A stretch of DNA of 64,000 nucleotides from Chiridota heheva. Taxonomy: Eukaryota > Echinodermata > Holothuroidea > Apodida > Chiridotidae. Positions within the stretch are counted from its first letter, which is position 1. Each line of letters begins with the position of its first letter. Location: the NCBI GenBank assembly GCA_020152595.1, contig JAIGNY010004520.1, positions 1,420,001 to 1,484,000 on the forward strand, written 5' to 3'. The notes beneath the pieces were generated by a model. That model was not told the origin of the DNA. It was given only the letters and a program-made list of their open reading frames with translations, and did no database searches. Made by a program: the position numbers and the translations under genes. Shown in pieces: positions 1 to 10,312 of this stretch.

Positions 1-918
1 GAGAGATTGGGGTTGCATGTAGGGCAGAGAGCAGGGGAGCCGGAAAGTACGTGAGAATGGGTGAGAAAGGTGTGGCCGAGGCGGATGCGGGTGGTAACAA
101 ATGTCCTCCCTGCAGTTGCGACTGTGCAGGTGAATGTTGGTCCCAACTTTGGGTTTGATGGTGTAAAGTTTGTTACTGGTCTCCATCAGGCAACCTTGAG
201 GAGAGTGTGAGGCCGGGACAGGCGGCAGTGGCTGCAGAGGAGCCTTCCTACGTGGAGTCGTCGGAGAAGAGAAAAGAGAAATTGTGAAAATGTCTACTGA
301 GTTGGCAGTATTTGGAGCGAAAGAAGGCTGGGTTGTGGGGAACTTTCATATAGAAGGATAGGCCAAGGAAAACCTTAAGGGGGAGGGGGGATTGATAACC
401 AAGGTGGGCGTGGGATGGATAGTGCGCCTGGTAATCGAGAAAATCTTGATGTTGGCTTTGCTGAAGTAAGAGTTCATCTGGATCCTGAAAGGTGGGGAGG
501 GGGGGGATGTGTTTGTTGAGGTCGAAGAGGTTGATAAAGGAGGGAGAACAAATGGAATGGAAGCAAGGGTTCTGCGGATCAGTGAGGGTACAAAGAGCAA
601 AGGAGAGGCCGGTCCTGGTGCATCTTGAGGTCAAACAGGAATTCATTGGCCTCTACAAGAAGACTGGTGATGGGGGTGGTAAAGATGGCACCAGAACAGA
701 GCCTTAGGGCAGTTTTTTCAGTAACCTTGAGGTGCCTCAAGTAATGTTTGTGGGCGGAGGCGTAGATTAAACTGCCATAGTCCAGTTGGACCTGAGGAGG
801 GAGCGATATAAGGTAAGCAGGGCTAGGTGATTTGCTCCCCAGTCAGTGCTGAGAGGACCCTGAGGAGATTGGGGATTTTGTGACAGTTGGTTTTGAGGGT
901 GTTGATGTGGGGAGTAGG
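1..918 (-). mobile_element. LINE B, 3'-ward part (reverse transcriptase C-terminal region onward)
   Basis: Translated on the minus strand, this piece carries the region after the reverse transcriptase fingers and palm of an I/Jockey-type LINE. Examples are a TNCHKIPNLLRVLSAL-like stretch (about 900-840), then a typical ALRLCSGAIFTTPI..L..EAN segment (about 705-645). It matches in layout the same part of LINE A (about 2566-1900), with many frameshifts and stops. It is the continuation of the fragment at 6130-6913, separated by insertion of LINE A. The 3' end lies beyond the left edge of the window. Confidence 0.75.
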
Positions 919-928
919 AGAGCTTAAG
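919..928. repeat. Target-site duplication of LINE A, left copy
   Basis: The 10-bp AGAGCTTAAG is repeated exactly at 6120-6129. It separates the 3' tail of LINE A from the interrupted LINE B. Confidence 0.85.
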
Positions 929-1400
929 TTTGTTTGTTTGATTGATGAGAGTTTAACGGCACCATAACAGCAAAGGTCAAATTGTACCTGGGATATTTGA
1001 TCATTTCAGAGGTAGGAAGTAGAGTAAACAGGGGGAGATTGAGAGAAACACGAGAACTAAAAGCCAGAAAGCTGGGATTGAGAGAGGTGTATGGGTGAAA
1101 AAATAATGTAGAGAGAGAGAGAGGGGGTGGGGAAGGAGGACTTAATATGGTTGTAGAGAGGGATGCATAATGAAGGAAAGAGATAATTTTATCCGAGGTT
1201 TGTTTTGTAAGCACTCGGCTATAAAGTTGTGGGCAGTGAAGGAAGCTTTCGGAAGGTTGTACAAGGGGCAAGCAAGGAGAATGTGATGGACTGTGAGGGT
1301 GCAGTGGCAATTGTTGCAGAGGGGTCAGGGGGAACCAATAAGGAGGTGGGAGTGAGTGAGGTGAGTATAACCTATTCACACGGGATAGGTTGTGAATGGT
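929..1400 (-). other. LINE A C-terminal ORF2 tail and 3' untranslated region
   Basis: Around 1320-1240 the minus strand encodes HHILLACPLYNL in a shifted frame, resembling the CCHC-like tail (....VxHILLxCPxY) found after RNase H in this group. From about 1200 to 929 the sequence is non-coding and ends in the motif TGGTGCCGTTAAAC followed by a CAAA-type tail. The same terminal motif is present at 7912-8075 and 12598-12700. Confidence 0.65.
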
Positions 1401-1439
1401 GGGTTTTATCTGAGTGGTGGGCTGAATGATGTGGAGTTT

Positions 1440-2040
1440 GTTATCAATTTGGGAGTCCCATGAGGTTTGCCAATGGCCACGAACAAGGGAAGCGATAAGC
1501 GGTTTGATGTCAGAAAGGGTTTTGAAAAAAGGGGTAGGGGAATGGTGAGGGCAAGCTTAGCAGCTGCATCAGCCCTGTCATTGCCAGGGATGCCAACATG
1601 GCTGGGTATCCAGAAGAAAAGAATATGTTTCCTACAAAGGAGGGGGGGGGGCGAAAGTAGTTTACGGAGGATGAGGTGAGATGTGCGGTTATCCCATTTC
1701 AAAATTGAATAATAAAGTAAGGACAGCCTTGGAGTCGGAGAAGATGGCAAAGTTTACTGAGCAGAGAGTATTCAATAAAGTTGATGGCGAGGAGGATGGT
1801 CTTGGCCTATGCCGAGAAGATGGATGAGTAGTTTGGAAGGTTGCCACTGAGGGTAATGTCTTGGATGACAGCAGCAGCAGCTGTCTTGTCGCCTTCCTTG
1901 GAGCCATCAGAATAGATGGAGGTATAGTTTGAGTGTTGGTCTTGGATTTGGCTGTGGAGGTTGATGAAGAGGTTATGGTGGGTTTGGGTTCTGTGATGAG
2001 TGGAGAGGTCCAGGTGGATAGTAGGGAGGGGGTTGCCCAT
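1440..2040 (-). pseudogene. LINE A ORF2 RNase H domain, disrupted
   Basis: The minus-strand frame contains YSDGSKEGDKTAAAAV (about 1925-1875), the first catalytic Asp of RNase H. About 100 residues later it has FFWIPSHVGIPGNDRADAAA (about 1625-1565), which holds the last catalytic His and Asp. A middle segment (FAIFSDSKAVLTLL, about 1760-1715) carries another conserved Asp in a different frame. A LINE with its own RNase H is typical of the I group and relatives. The frame is broken at least twice. Confidence 0.82.
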
Positions 2041-2559
2041 GGAGGAAAAGTGGGCCAGGAGAAAGTGCTGAGAGTGGTGGGATTGATGCCGAGATGGAGA
2101 AGGTCTGATTTGGTGCGTAAGCTGAAGGGAAGGGATAGGGTTTTAGATCAAAGAGGGTGGAGAAATTGGGGTACCTAATGAGGTTGTAAAGAGGGTTCTG
2201 GGTGTTGGTGAGCCTCTCCTATGCTCTAAAAGCATAGGAGAGGCAAAGCTTTCTACACCTTAGCAGGAAGGGGGCTTTATTAGCTTCAACATGAAGGCTG
2301 GTGATTGGGGGAAGTCCTGTAGGCACCCAGACAAAGCCTGAGGGCTTCATTTTGGATGGTGTTGATGTGATTGAGGTAAGAGTTGTGAGCAACACAGTAG
2401 ACAATATTGCCGTAGTCAAGCTTGGCACAAATGGTGAGCCTGAAGATTTTGAGGAGAGCATGCCGGTTCGCACGCCAAGTGGTATTGGAGAGGAGGCTGA
2501 AAATGTTAAGGGAGCTGTTGCAATTCTGTTTCAGGTTAGTGATGTGTTGTTTTTAGGAG

Positions 2560-3640
2560 AACTTGTGGTCTAGAGTTAAACCCAGGAACTTAGTGTGGTC
2601 AACTTTAGGGGTGCAATTGCCATTAAGCACAAGGTTCGGGTTGGGGTGGAGGTTGTTGAAATGACAGAAGTGCATGCAGAGACTGTCTTGTCTTTGGAGA
2701 ATTTAAAATCGTTGTTGTTGCACCAGGCTTGCAACTGGTTAAGGTTCAGTTGAAGCCTATTTTTGACAAGAGGAAAGCTTGGGGAGGAGTAGAAGATGGT
2801 AAGGTCGTCCACGTAGAGGGTATGTTTGATGTTGGGGCCAAGGTTGTCCGCTATGTCGTTAATGCTCAGGTTGAAGAGAGTGGGAGAGAGGATGCTGCCT
2901 TGGGGGACGCCCTCTTCCTGGGGATAGGGATTGGAGAGGGTGTGGCCAATACAAACTTGGAACTGCCTGGGTGAGAGGAAATTTTGAATAAAGGTGGGGA
3001 GATGGCCTCTGAGGCCAATGGTGTGAAGTTTGCGGATAATGCCATTTCCATGTAGTGTCAAAAGCTTTCTCAAGGTTGAAAAAGATGGCAGTGAAGTGTT
3101 CCTTTTTTGCAAACGATTCCCGGATAGCGGTGTTGAGTGTAATTAACTGGTCCAAGGTATTGCGACGTTTCCGGAAGCCGCTTTAGTGAGGAGAGAGGAT
3201 TCTATTGGTCTCAAGAAATCAGTTTAGTCTCTGGTTAATGATCCTTTTCATAATTTTACAGAGACAGCAGGTGAGGGCTGGAGGGGTCGATGCTATCCTT
3301 TCCCGGTTTGGGGATGGGGGAATGACAAAAGCTGTCCTCTAGATAGGGGGAAAGGAGTGTGAGGACCAGATGTGGTTGAGGATGGTGATAGGGTGGTGGT
3401 GGCCTTGTTGGAGATGTGTTTCAGGAATTGGTAGGGAATGTTATCTGGGCCCTTGGAGGTGCAGCCAGCGTCATAGATGGCTTGATTTAATTCAGAAAGG
3501 GTGAGAGGAGTGTTAGAGCTCTCGGTGTTGTCAGAGGGAAAGGTGATACTCCGGGTTTCATCGTGAGCTTCTTTGGCTTTGAAAGCATTGGGGTAGTTGG
3601 TCGAGGACAAGATGTTGCTGAAAGTGGCAGCAAGGTGGTT
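2560..3640 (-). pseudogene. LINE A ORF2 reverse transcriptase domain, disrupted
   Basis: An open minus-strand segment (3112-2576) includes GVPQGSILSPTLFNLSINDI and LYVDDLTIFYSS (about 2818-2785), which are reverse transcriptase motifs B and C. The catalytic box reads YVDD where YADD is usual in this group. LTLSELNQAIYDAGCTSKGPDNIP (about 3510-3430) is the start of the fingers, and the upstream linker lies at 3840-3700. A break near 3290-3110 shifts the frame, and LEKAFDTTWK (about 3075-3045) is motif A in another frame. The domain copies element RNA onto nicked chromosomal DNA. Confidence 0.85.
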
Positions 3641-3699
3641 AACGATGTCCTTTTTTGTGATGAGAAGGTTACCATTCCAGGAGAGATGGGAGATGGGAG

Positions 3700-4690
3700 A
3701 CTTGCTCACCCTGCCGTGGAAGCTGTTAACCATTCTCCAATTTTTCTTAGTTGGCTTGGTTTTGAAGTTCCTGAGGGCCCTTTTCCTGTTCTTGATGGCG
3801 GTTTTACAGTCATCAGTGAACCAGGGGTTCGTTAGGGGGTTTGGAGGTTTTGGAAATGGAGCAGGTGGCGATGTTGATAAGGATGTCACTGAAAACTGAC
3901 ATGGGATCATCACCTTCGAGGGGAAGGAGGGAGAGGTGTGAGTCGCAGAGGGTTTCAAAAAGGGGCCAGTTGGCCTTCTCAAGGTTCCAATTGGGGGTGT
4001 GGTCGGTGGGGGTTTGAAGGTTGGAGTGAATAAGAAGAGGGTTAAGAAGAGGGTAATGGTCACTACCACTGAGATCTGCAGTGACCTTCCAGTTAAAATC
4101 AAGGAGGAGCTTAGGAAAACAGATAGACAGGTCAATACAGGTGAGGGGGCCTGTGGCAGGGTGAAGGTAGGTTGGGAGGTTAAATTGAGCGAGGAGAGGC
4201 TGTGCTGTCGAAGGGTGTTTTGACGAGCTTGCCTCTGGGGGTGATGGTATTGGAGCCCCACAGGGGGTTGCGGGCATTGAAGTCACCAAGAAGGATGAAG
4301 GGGTGGGGAGCTGAGAGATGAGGTTGTTAATGCTGGTTGGTTGAACCTTGGCATTGGGGTGGAGATAGATATTGCAAAGAGTGATGGTTTCATGGAGGGA
4401 GATAGATATACAGATGGCTCTGAAGGCTGGTGTTTACATGAACTGGGCTGTGTGCAATATCGTGTCTAACGAGAATGGAGACACCCCACAGGCCCTGTCA
4501 GGTCCACTTGAAGTTGATGGTAGCAAAAGAAGTTATTGAGGGAGTAATGGTCAGGGTTTTGAGAAGGTTTCTTGTAGGCAGAAGATGACCAGGTTGAAGG
4601 TGGTGGCCAGTAGGTCAATTTCTTCCAAATTGGCCTTAAGGCTTCTGATGTTTCATTGTATAATGTTGTGGGTGTTATTGTAATTGTTTG
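3700..4690 (-). pseudogene. LINE A ORF2 apurinic/apyrimidinic-type endonuclease region, frameshifted
   Basis: The domain opens with IIQWNIRSLKANLEEI (about 4665-4615) and soon reaches CLQET, the metal-binding start of LINE endonucleases. LLGDFNARNPLWGSN (about 4300-4250) is the conserved GDFN...WG motif, and GSDHYPL near 4060-4040 is the catalytic SDH motif. After it comes PWFTDDCKTAIKNRKRALR (about 3840-3780), the linker preceding the reverse transcriptase in I/Jockey elements. The enzyme nicks target DNA to start reverse transcription. Several frames are needed to read it all, so it is disrupted. Confidence 0.82.
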
Positions 4691-4749
4691 GTGGTGCATG
4701 CCACAAGGAGGCAGGGGTTATTTAGAGGAAGATCGTTGGGTCTGAGTTG

Positions 4750-5800
4750 TCTTGTTTTTTCTTTGGATCTGTCTCTGTTTCTTTAGGAGCGATTGTTTTT
4801 TTAAAGTTGGATGAGAAGTATGATCAATGTGTTCAGTAATTGAACAATTCTCTTCAGTGTCATACATGTGGGTTTGGGTGGTGGGCTGTTTGTTGATTGG
4901 TTGTTTGTTGATTGGTTGTTTGTTGGTTGGTTTGTTGATTGTTAGCATGGTTGGCTATAGTTTGATGTGTGTTGGTATTAAAGGTGTTGGTGTAGGGGAC
5001 GGCGGGGGTTTTAAAGAAGCAAGGGAGGTTGAGAAGAGAAGTGGTGGTGGAGGTGGTTTGGGTATTGGGTGTGGTTGGGTTGTTGGCAATGGTGATGGGC
5101 TTAGGACTGGGTAAGAAGAGCCAGGTGAGGTCGGTTTGGGCATGTGAGTCAGTTTTAATTGTCTTGGGGGGGGGGGGATGCGGTATTGGTGTTAGAAGAG
5201 TCTGCACTCGAGTAGGAAAGCTTGGTGTGGAGGGAAGCTAGGAAATGTTTCCTGACCTCTGGGTAAGTGATGTTGATATTAAAGGTTTTCAGTTTAGTTA
5301 TTTGCTTTTCCTGAAGCCAGGTGGGGCAGTTTTTCGTCGCATTTTGTGCAGAGTGGGGTCTTGGTGTAAGAGGTACTGTTGTGGTCTGGGGCTCCGCAGT
5401 TACCACAGCACGCTTGGCTGCGGCAGGAGTTTTTCCCATGGCCATACCTCTAACAATTATGACAACGGAGAGGGTTGGGAATGTAAAGGGCGACTGGGAT
5501 TCTCAGGTAGCCAGCAATAATGTGGGAGGGGAGAGTTGGTGTGGCGAAAGTAGGGAAGATGGTATAGGTGGATGTTTCGGCTCTGTATCTCTTGAGTACG
5601 AGATGACAGGCTTTAGTAATGTGTTGGCTAGTAAGTTCCTCCACGAGGTGGTCATCGGTCAAGTAAGCTAGGTCTCTAGTTCTTGTGACGCCTTTGCTGT
5701 AGTTCAGGGAATGGTGGGGGTGACTGTAATGTCAATACCAGTGTTTGCTAGGGTTTTGCAGGTGGGTCACGGGGAGGGGAGGGAAAGTCAAGGCACAAGC
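4750..5800 (-). pseudogene. LINE A ORF1 (gag-like zinc-knuckle protein), frameshifted
   Basis: The minus-strand frame starting near 5690 contains DLAYLTDDHLVEEL, then a stretch ending GYLRIPVALYIPNPLRCHNC (about 5500-5455). In an adjacent frame it continues with a CX2CX4HX4C knuckle series (RYGHGKNSC, then CCGNCGAPDHNS, about 5450-5360). Further on, WLQEKQITKLK and TYPEVRKHF (about 5330-5260) match the usual KW..EKEI...K....ISFPEARK end of such ORF1 proteins. The C-terminal part is low-complexity, rich in Pro, Thr, Asn and Gln (about 5143-4860). Such proteins coat the element RNA and chaperone nucleic acids in the retrotransposition particle. At least two frameshifts are present. Confidence 0.75.
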
Positions 5801-6119
5801 ATTTCGTCATGAAGAAGAAAAAAAACAAGGGCCGAGAGACCCGAGGCAACAAGAAAAAAAAATCGTGGAACTACTATAGGAGGACCACTGTATAGTATCA
5901 ATAAGGCTGTGAAGGTCTGGACAAATTGGGAGGGAAAAAACTAAAGAACAATCTTACCAAAAGCGATGCCCATCTACAGAATGAGAATCCAAAAAAAAAG
6001 AAGAATGGAACAAAAAGTTTATGGTGAAAAAGTGGAAGTAAAATGTAAACGAAATGAAAAGTTTTAGAGAAGAGATAAGGAATTCACGTTGCTCTCAATG
6101 CACATAACGTAATCAACTA

Positions 6120-6129
6120 AGAGCTTAAG
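6120..6129. repeat. Target-site duplication of LINE A, right copy
   Basis: Exact copy of the 10-bp sequence at 919-928. It marks the 5' end of LINE A. Confidence 0.85.
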
Positions 6130-6913
6130 AATTAAGAGTGATTCCGAGAAAGCGAGAACTGTCTTTACTGGGGATAATGGAATCTTTGAGACGGAGGCAG
6201 GGGCGAAGAAAGAAGGAGTTGCTGTTGTTAAAGTGGATGAGAACAGTTTTGTCTTTTGAGAAGTTAAAGCCGTTGGAGTCGCTCTAGTGAGCTAAGTTGT
6301 CCAGACAGTGTTGAAGCTTATTTTGGAGAGTTTGGAAGCATGGGGAGGACAAGAAGATAGCAAAATCATTTGCATACAGGGAGCAATTGATGTTGGGGGG
6401 GAGGGCCTTGGTGATGTGCTTGATTTTAAGGATAAAGAGAGTGGGGGAGAGGATACTGCCTTGGGAGACACCCAGGTATTGGGTGTACCTTTGGGAGTAC
6501 GTGTCACTGATGCATACCCTGAAATGGCGGGTATGGAGAAAGTTCTGGATGATGGTAGGGAGGAGGCCTATGAGGCTGGAGGAGTGTAGGTCCTTGAGGA
6601 TACCATACCGCCAGGTGGTGTTAAAGGCCTTTTCGAGATTGAAGAAGATGGAGATGGCATGGTGATTTCTGACGAAGGCCTCACGTACATAGGTGTCAAG
6701 TTTGAGGACAAAGTCCGGGCAGTTCCGGTTGCTCCTGAAACCATTTTAGGAGGTACCAGCAGAGCCTGTAGTTGACCATACGTTCCATAATCTTGCAGAG
6801 GCAGGAAGTGAGAGCAATGGGCCGGTAGTTGGTGGGATTAGACCTGTCTTTGTTAGGCTTGAGGATGAGAGTGATGATGGCCTCTCTCCAGGAAACAGAT
6901 TGGTGAAAAACCA
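6130..6913 (-). mobile_element. LINE B, 5'-ward part (reverse transcriptase fragment)
   Basis: The minus-strand frames contain the canonical reverse transcriptase motif NYRPIALTSCLCKIMERMVN (near 6830-6770), a GxSQGSILSP-type motif near 6470, and a catalytic-site remnant reading YAND instead of YADD near 6385. Sequence identity with the family stops at about 6913, so the copy is 5'-truncated at the start of the reverse transcriptase domain, as target-primed reverse transcription often leaves it. Its downstream half resumes at 918 on the far side of LINE A. Several frameshifts make it non-functional. Confidence 0.8.
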
Positions 6914-7673
6914 AGTTAATATCTTATTACTACAAAAAGGTATTAAATTTTGAAGATTTTTCTGGTCTGCATATTAAAAGAGCTTGTTGGTCTAAGTCTT
7001 CATTATGATGTCATCACAGCTTTTCCTGTGCTATTCTTTCTCTATTTATTTAAAAATTAATTTTGTATTTTCTAAATGATAGGGAACATTTTCTTCTTCA
7101 AAAATTTAAAAATAGTGTAGAACAAAATTTACAATGTTTTTCAATCTGTTCTTGTAACTTAGATTTGAATTATGAAAATCTGGCAATTAATTTTCCATGA
7201 AATACAGGAAGTGACGTGATAACATTATAATGATGACTTAAACTCAGTACAAAAGTAATTTCTATGCGGGCAAGACAAATCTTTAAAGGTCAATAACTTC
7301 TTCTAGGAATGAGATATCAACATCTTTTTTAACCATTCTGTTTCTTAAATTTTCTCTATCAGGTACATCAAAATAAAATTCTTTGAGATTATTCTTTTAA
7401 GTGTGTGCAGGCAATCTGATTACGGGGCAAGAGTGAACCAGAAATCAAAAGGTGGGTCATTGAAAAATCCAAAAAATGTAATAGAAATGGCTAACTATAA
7501 AAGAGTCTGGTTAAAATGACTACACAGCTCTTTATTCACATGTCACTATTCAAACATACTCATTATCAATCATGCACTAAAATAAAGCCTTGCAACAAAC
7601 TATGTTTTTGCACAACTGTCTGAACAAACTAATTAATATTACTGAGAAGGAATTTTTGAATTGGGATGCTTAC
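6914..7673. other. Unassigned intronic sequence
   Basis: AT-rich sequence downstream (minus strand) of the RAPGEF exon at 7674-7801. I see no exon, no open frame of note and no recognisable repeat. Confidence 0.5.
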
Positions 7674-7801
7674 CAATAAAGAATCTCATTAGCCTCTCTC
7701 TTTTCGTAATGAACGTTTTTTGCGATCTCCCTGATGGCTTGTTCTCGCATGGATCGTAAAGCCTCTAAGTCATGTAGATGACAAAATATACACTGCAAGT
7801 C
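7674..7801 (-). CDS. RAPGEF2: RAPGEF2/6-like Rap guanine nucleotide exchange factor, second coding exon
   Basis: On the minus strand a TTTCAG acceptor (7802-7807) precedes 128 nt that stay open in one frame (42 codons plus 2 nt) and end at a GTAAGC donor (7668-7673). The phase-0 start joins the phase-0 end of the exon at 51214-51300. The peptide begins DLQCIFCHLHDLEAL, continues with RSMREQ and ends REANEILY. This follows the N-terminal RAPGEF2/6 pattern I recall: DL..I...LH..E.L, then L/MRE, then YE...NE-V/I-LY. This segment leads into the first cyclic-nucleotide-binding-like region of those proteins. The following exon should complete that region but is not seen between 7673 and 1, which is filled by LINE sequence, so it probably lies outside the window. 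The exon is intact, unlike every transposon frame nearby, which supports real coding constraint. Confidence 0.78.
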
Positions 7802-7911
7802 CTGAAATGAAAAATGAAAAATTCAGTTTCAGACTTTTAAAAATAGTACATACATGTATGTGCTCACTTTCCTCATCAATAATATAAAATTACTTGTACC
7901 ATCTTAGGTCT

Positions 7912-8075
7912 GGTCTGTTGATGTTTAACGGCACCACGATAGTCAGAGCCAAATGTGCCAAGAGGGTCTTAAAAACTATGGTGCTTGAGTTAGGACAGAA
8001 AGGAAAGAGGAGTGGGATAGAGGGAAGGAGGGAGAGAAGGTGGATAAGATCATCTTCATTCATCTTATGATTTGA
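7912..8075 (-). mobile_element. 3'-end fragment of an RNase H-type LINE
   Basis: GTTTAACGGCACCA (7923-7936) followed by a degenerate GTCAGAGCCAAATGTG matches the 3' ends of LINE A and the deleted LINE at 12598. The rest is purine-rich 3' untranslated sequence. It lies only about 110 bp upstream of the RAPGEF exon on the minus strand. Confidence 0.6.
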
Positions 8076-8169
8076 AAAAAGTGGGGGAACGTGCCCCCCC
8101 CCCTTCCTTCTCTTGACAAAAAATTACCAATTCCTGTTGATACTTGACAGCAGGGATCTTGATCATCCG

Positions 8170-8510
8170 GTCTCTTTTTGAAGGCTGCCAGCCCACTAAT
8201 CCATAGGCCCAATATTCCGAAGGTTCAAATAGTCCGAAAGAAAAGGCCCACTGGTCCGAAGGTCCAATTGTCTTAAGGTTTATTAGTCTGAAGGCTCAAT
8301 ATTCTGAAGGCTCAATAGTTTTAAGGCCCAATAGTCTGAAGGTTTAATAGTTGGAAGGTATACCCTTAACCCTCACCTTTGAACTATTGGGCCTTTTCTT
8401 TCCAACTATTGAACCTTCGGACTAGTGGGCCTTTATTTCAGACTATTAAACCTTCGGACTATTGAACCTTTGAACTAATAGCCGTTCGGACCACTGGGCG
8501 GACACCCTTT
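8170..8510. repeat. Degenerate tandem and inverted repeat array (GGTYCAATAGTCCGAA units)
   Basis: From about 8195 to 8355 units resembling GGCCCAATAGTCCGAA recur in one orientation. From about 8368 to 8505 the reverse complement (TTCGGACTATTGAACC) recurs. The two arms could fold into a long imperfect hairpin of about 300 bp around 8360. No coding potential or terminal duplication was found. Confidence 0.75.
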
Positions 8511-8584
8511 GAAGTGCTTATTCATCTAGATACAAACGGGGTGATTACACACTGAGTCTGTCTTACAGACAGAAGTAATGCTCT

Positions 8585-9032
8585 TTAACTTTTCTGATGC
8601 TTTACCATTTTAGAACAAAAATTACATAGTGTTACAAAATTCACAAATCTATCATTTTGTTCTTCTTTTTTTTCAACACTTTCTATGCCGTTATTGGTAA
8701 CTACATTCAGGATTTTTTCATAGGCTGAATAAATTCTGCTATGTATGATAATGGGACCTTGAGTTACTGTATACCCCTCAAAGGGGATTGGTGTTTTAAC
8801 TTCAAGGGGCTGGGAAAATATGCACATAACGGCCCACTTAAAATCACTTTTCTACACACGAAAGACCTATCAAAACATTGAATTTACAAAGACCCATCAG
8901 CACTTCACCAGTGTGTCTGGACAGACTACAATGCCCCATGCCACAAACAATAGAAGCAGCAAGCTAAAGCTGCACAGATTGGCAGAACAATAGGCACACA
9001 GTGAAACCTACAGTACATGTATTGTGTCACTT
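8585..9032. other. Unassigned intronic sequence
   Basis: One 80-codon open frame on the minus strand (8585-8827) has no recognisable motif and is not supported by splice sites or composition. Nothing else is seen. Confidence 0.4.
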
Positions 9033-9567
9033 ACACATGTATATAGTAACAGTATCAGCCACATGTATTTTAGTAACAGTACCAGACACATGTACTGTAT
9101 ATAGTAACAGCACCAGCCACATGTATATAGTAACAGTACCAGCAACATGTATATAGTAACAGCACCAGCAACATGTATATAGAAACAGTACCAGCCACAT
9201 GTACAGTATAAAGTAACTGTACCAGCCACATGTATATAGTAACAGTACCAGCCACATGTATATAGTAACAGTACTAACCACATGTATATAGTAACAGTAC
9301 TAGCCACATTTATATAGTAACAGTACCAGCCACATTTATATAGTAACAGTGCCAGCCACATGTATATAGTAACAGTACCAGCCACATGTATATAGTAACA
9401 GTACCAGCCACATGTATATAGTAACAGTACCAGCCACATGTATATAGTAACAGTACCAGCCACATGTATATAGTAACAGTACCAGCCACATGTATATAGT
9501 AACAGTACCAGCCACATGTATATAGTAACAGTACCAGCCACATGTATATAGTAACAGTACCAGCCAT
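9033..9567. repeat. 26-bp minisatellite, about 20 copies
   Basis: The unit ATAGTAACAGTACCAGCCACATGTAT (26 bp, given as parts here: ATAGTAACAGTACC then AGCCACATGTAT) is repeated about 20 times. The right half is nearly perfect and the left half (9033-9230) is more diverged. Because 26 is not a multiple of three, the repeat reads through all three minus frames and makes a spurious 177-codon open frame. Confidence 0.92.
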
Positions 9568-10083
9568 GATAACTAGTAGTTTAAAGGGGCTGGCGGCGGA
9601 AAAGTGAGGAAATGTTTTCTGAAGTCTCAAGAATATTTGAAGTTTTAACACACTTTTAGTGCACATGATGGTACTGAAAACTTTTTGGTACGGAATGTTC
9701 AAATTAATCATAATCATTTCTTAAAATACTTCAGTAATTTCAATGACAGGAGTGTCAAACATGAGACCTGTACTGCTTGGACTCCACAAAAAGATGCCCT
9801 CAGTTTTCGACCAATAGAGGAAATTCATCACATGATTTTAACTCAACTGGACTCCATTTTACAGGGAAGCGTTGTCGTTGCAGTTTCATGCATCTTCACA
9901 CAGCTCAGTCACATCACATGTACAACAAACATACTACATGCTAACACCAGTTCAGTGAATTTTAACACTTGCAATTTTTTGTTCGCTTCCGATTTATCTT
10001 CATATTTTCCTTAAGTTTTGTATTTTCACCAGGTATACGACAATTTTAACACCAGCTGATTGTTCGTTATACTAAGACAAAGC
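9568..10083. other. Unassigned intronic sequence
   Basis: A 109-codon plus-strand open frame (9685-10014) shows no recognisable domain and its composition is not coding-like. I do not call it a gene. Confidence 0.4.
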
Positions 10084-10091
10084 CTACATAC

Positions 10092-10260
10092 CTGAAGGGC
10101 TCGATGCAATCCTAGTGTGAACCGTAGGTTGAAGCCATCGCGTTGTACAGAAGAAAACTATTTCGAACGTTGGATCAGGGTCAGATGGAAATTGAGAAAA
10201 TGTCTTTTTATTCCCATGCACAAATCTATTAGTGCAACCAATGGCACAGCAAGATTTTGG
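10092..10260 (-). pseudogene. Decayed THAP zinc-finger exon
   Basis: The minus-strand ATG at 10260 begins MPKSCCAIGCTNR, then ..FSQFPSDPD and TRWLQPTVHTRI. This is the C-X2-4-C, F.RFP and W.P....RI pattern of the DNA-binding THAP domain found in THAP proteins and P-element transposases. The exon ends at CCCTTCAG|GTATGT (donor from 10091), a credible splice site. Two lesions are visible. A one-base deletion falls before the third zinc ligand, and the C-X2-H pair reads C-I-E-P in the shifted frame, so the His is lost. No downstream THAP-gene exon was recognised. It may be a gene fragment, a P-like transposon remnant or a retrotransposed exon. Confidence 0.65.
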
Positions 10261-10312
10261 CATAATTATCTTACAAAAAAACCCTGATATAACAACATAC
10301 AAACATATGTAA

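Larger units (their letters stand above)
929..6119 (-). mobile_element. LINE A: near full-length RNase H-bearing non-LTR retrotransposon
   Basis: A 5.2-kb element runs right to left: ORF1 (nucleic-acid-binding, zinc knuckles), ORF2 endonuclease, reverse transcriptase, RNase H and a Cys/His-containing tail, then a 3' end with a short CAAA-type tail (929-945). It is flanked by the 10-bp direct repeat AGAGCTTAAG at 919-928 and 6120-6129, the target-site duplication. ORF1 knuckles plus an APE-type endonuclease and an RNase H place it in the I/Jockey superfamily, probably near the I/Nimb clades. The clade is an inference from domain order. Frameshifts and stops interrupt every domain, so this copy is dead. 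Confidence 0.88.

Noticed and set aside
4718..5143. Asn/Gln/Thr-rich frames considered as a separate prion-like protein
   Set aside because: They lie at the C-terminal end of LINE A ORF1 and come from short GATTGGTTGTTTGTT repeats.
6292..6665. Plus-strand open frames over the LINE fragments (also 492-707, 1933-2178, 2301-2573, 3563-3899)
   Set aside because: They are antisense shadows of the minus-strand LINE reverse transcriptase and endonuclease.
9008..9541. 177-codon minus-strand open frame of MAGTVTIYMWLVLLLYTCGW-type repeats, membrane-protein-like
   Set aside because: It is a translation of the 26-bp minisatellite, which has no stop in any minus frame. No gene context.
9685..10014. 109-codon plus-strand open frame as a gene
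   Set aside because: No domain recognised and no supporting splice or regulatory sequence.
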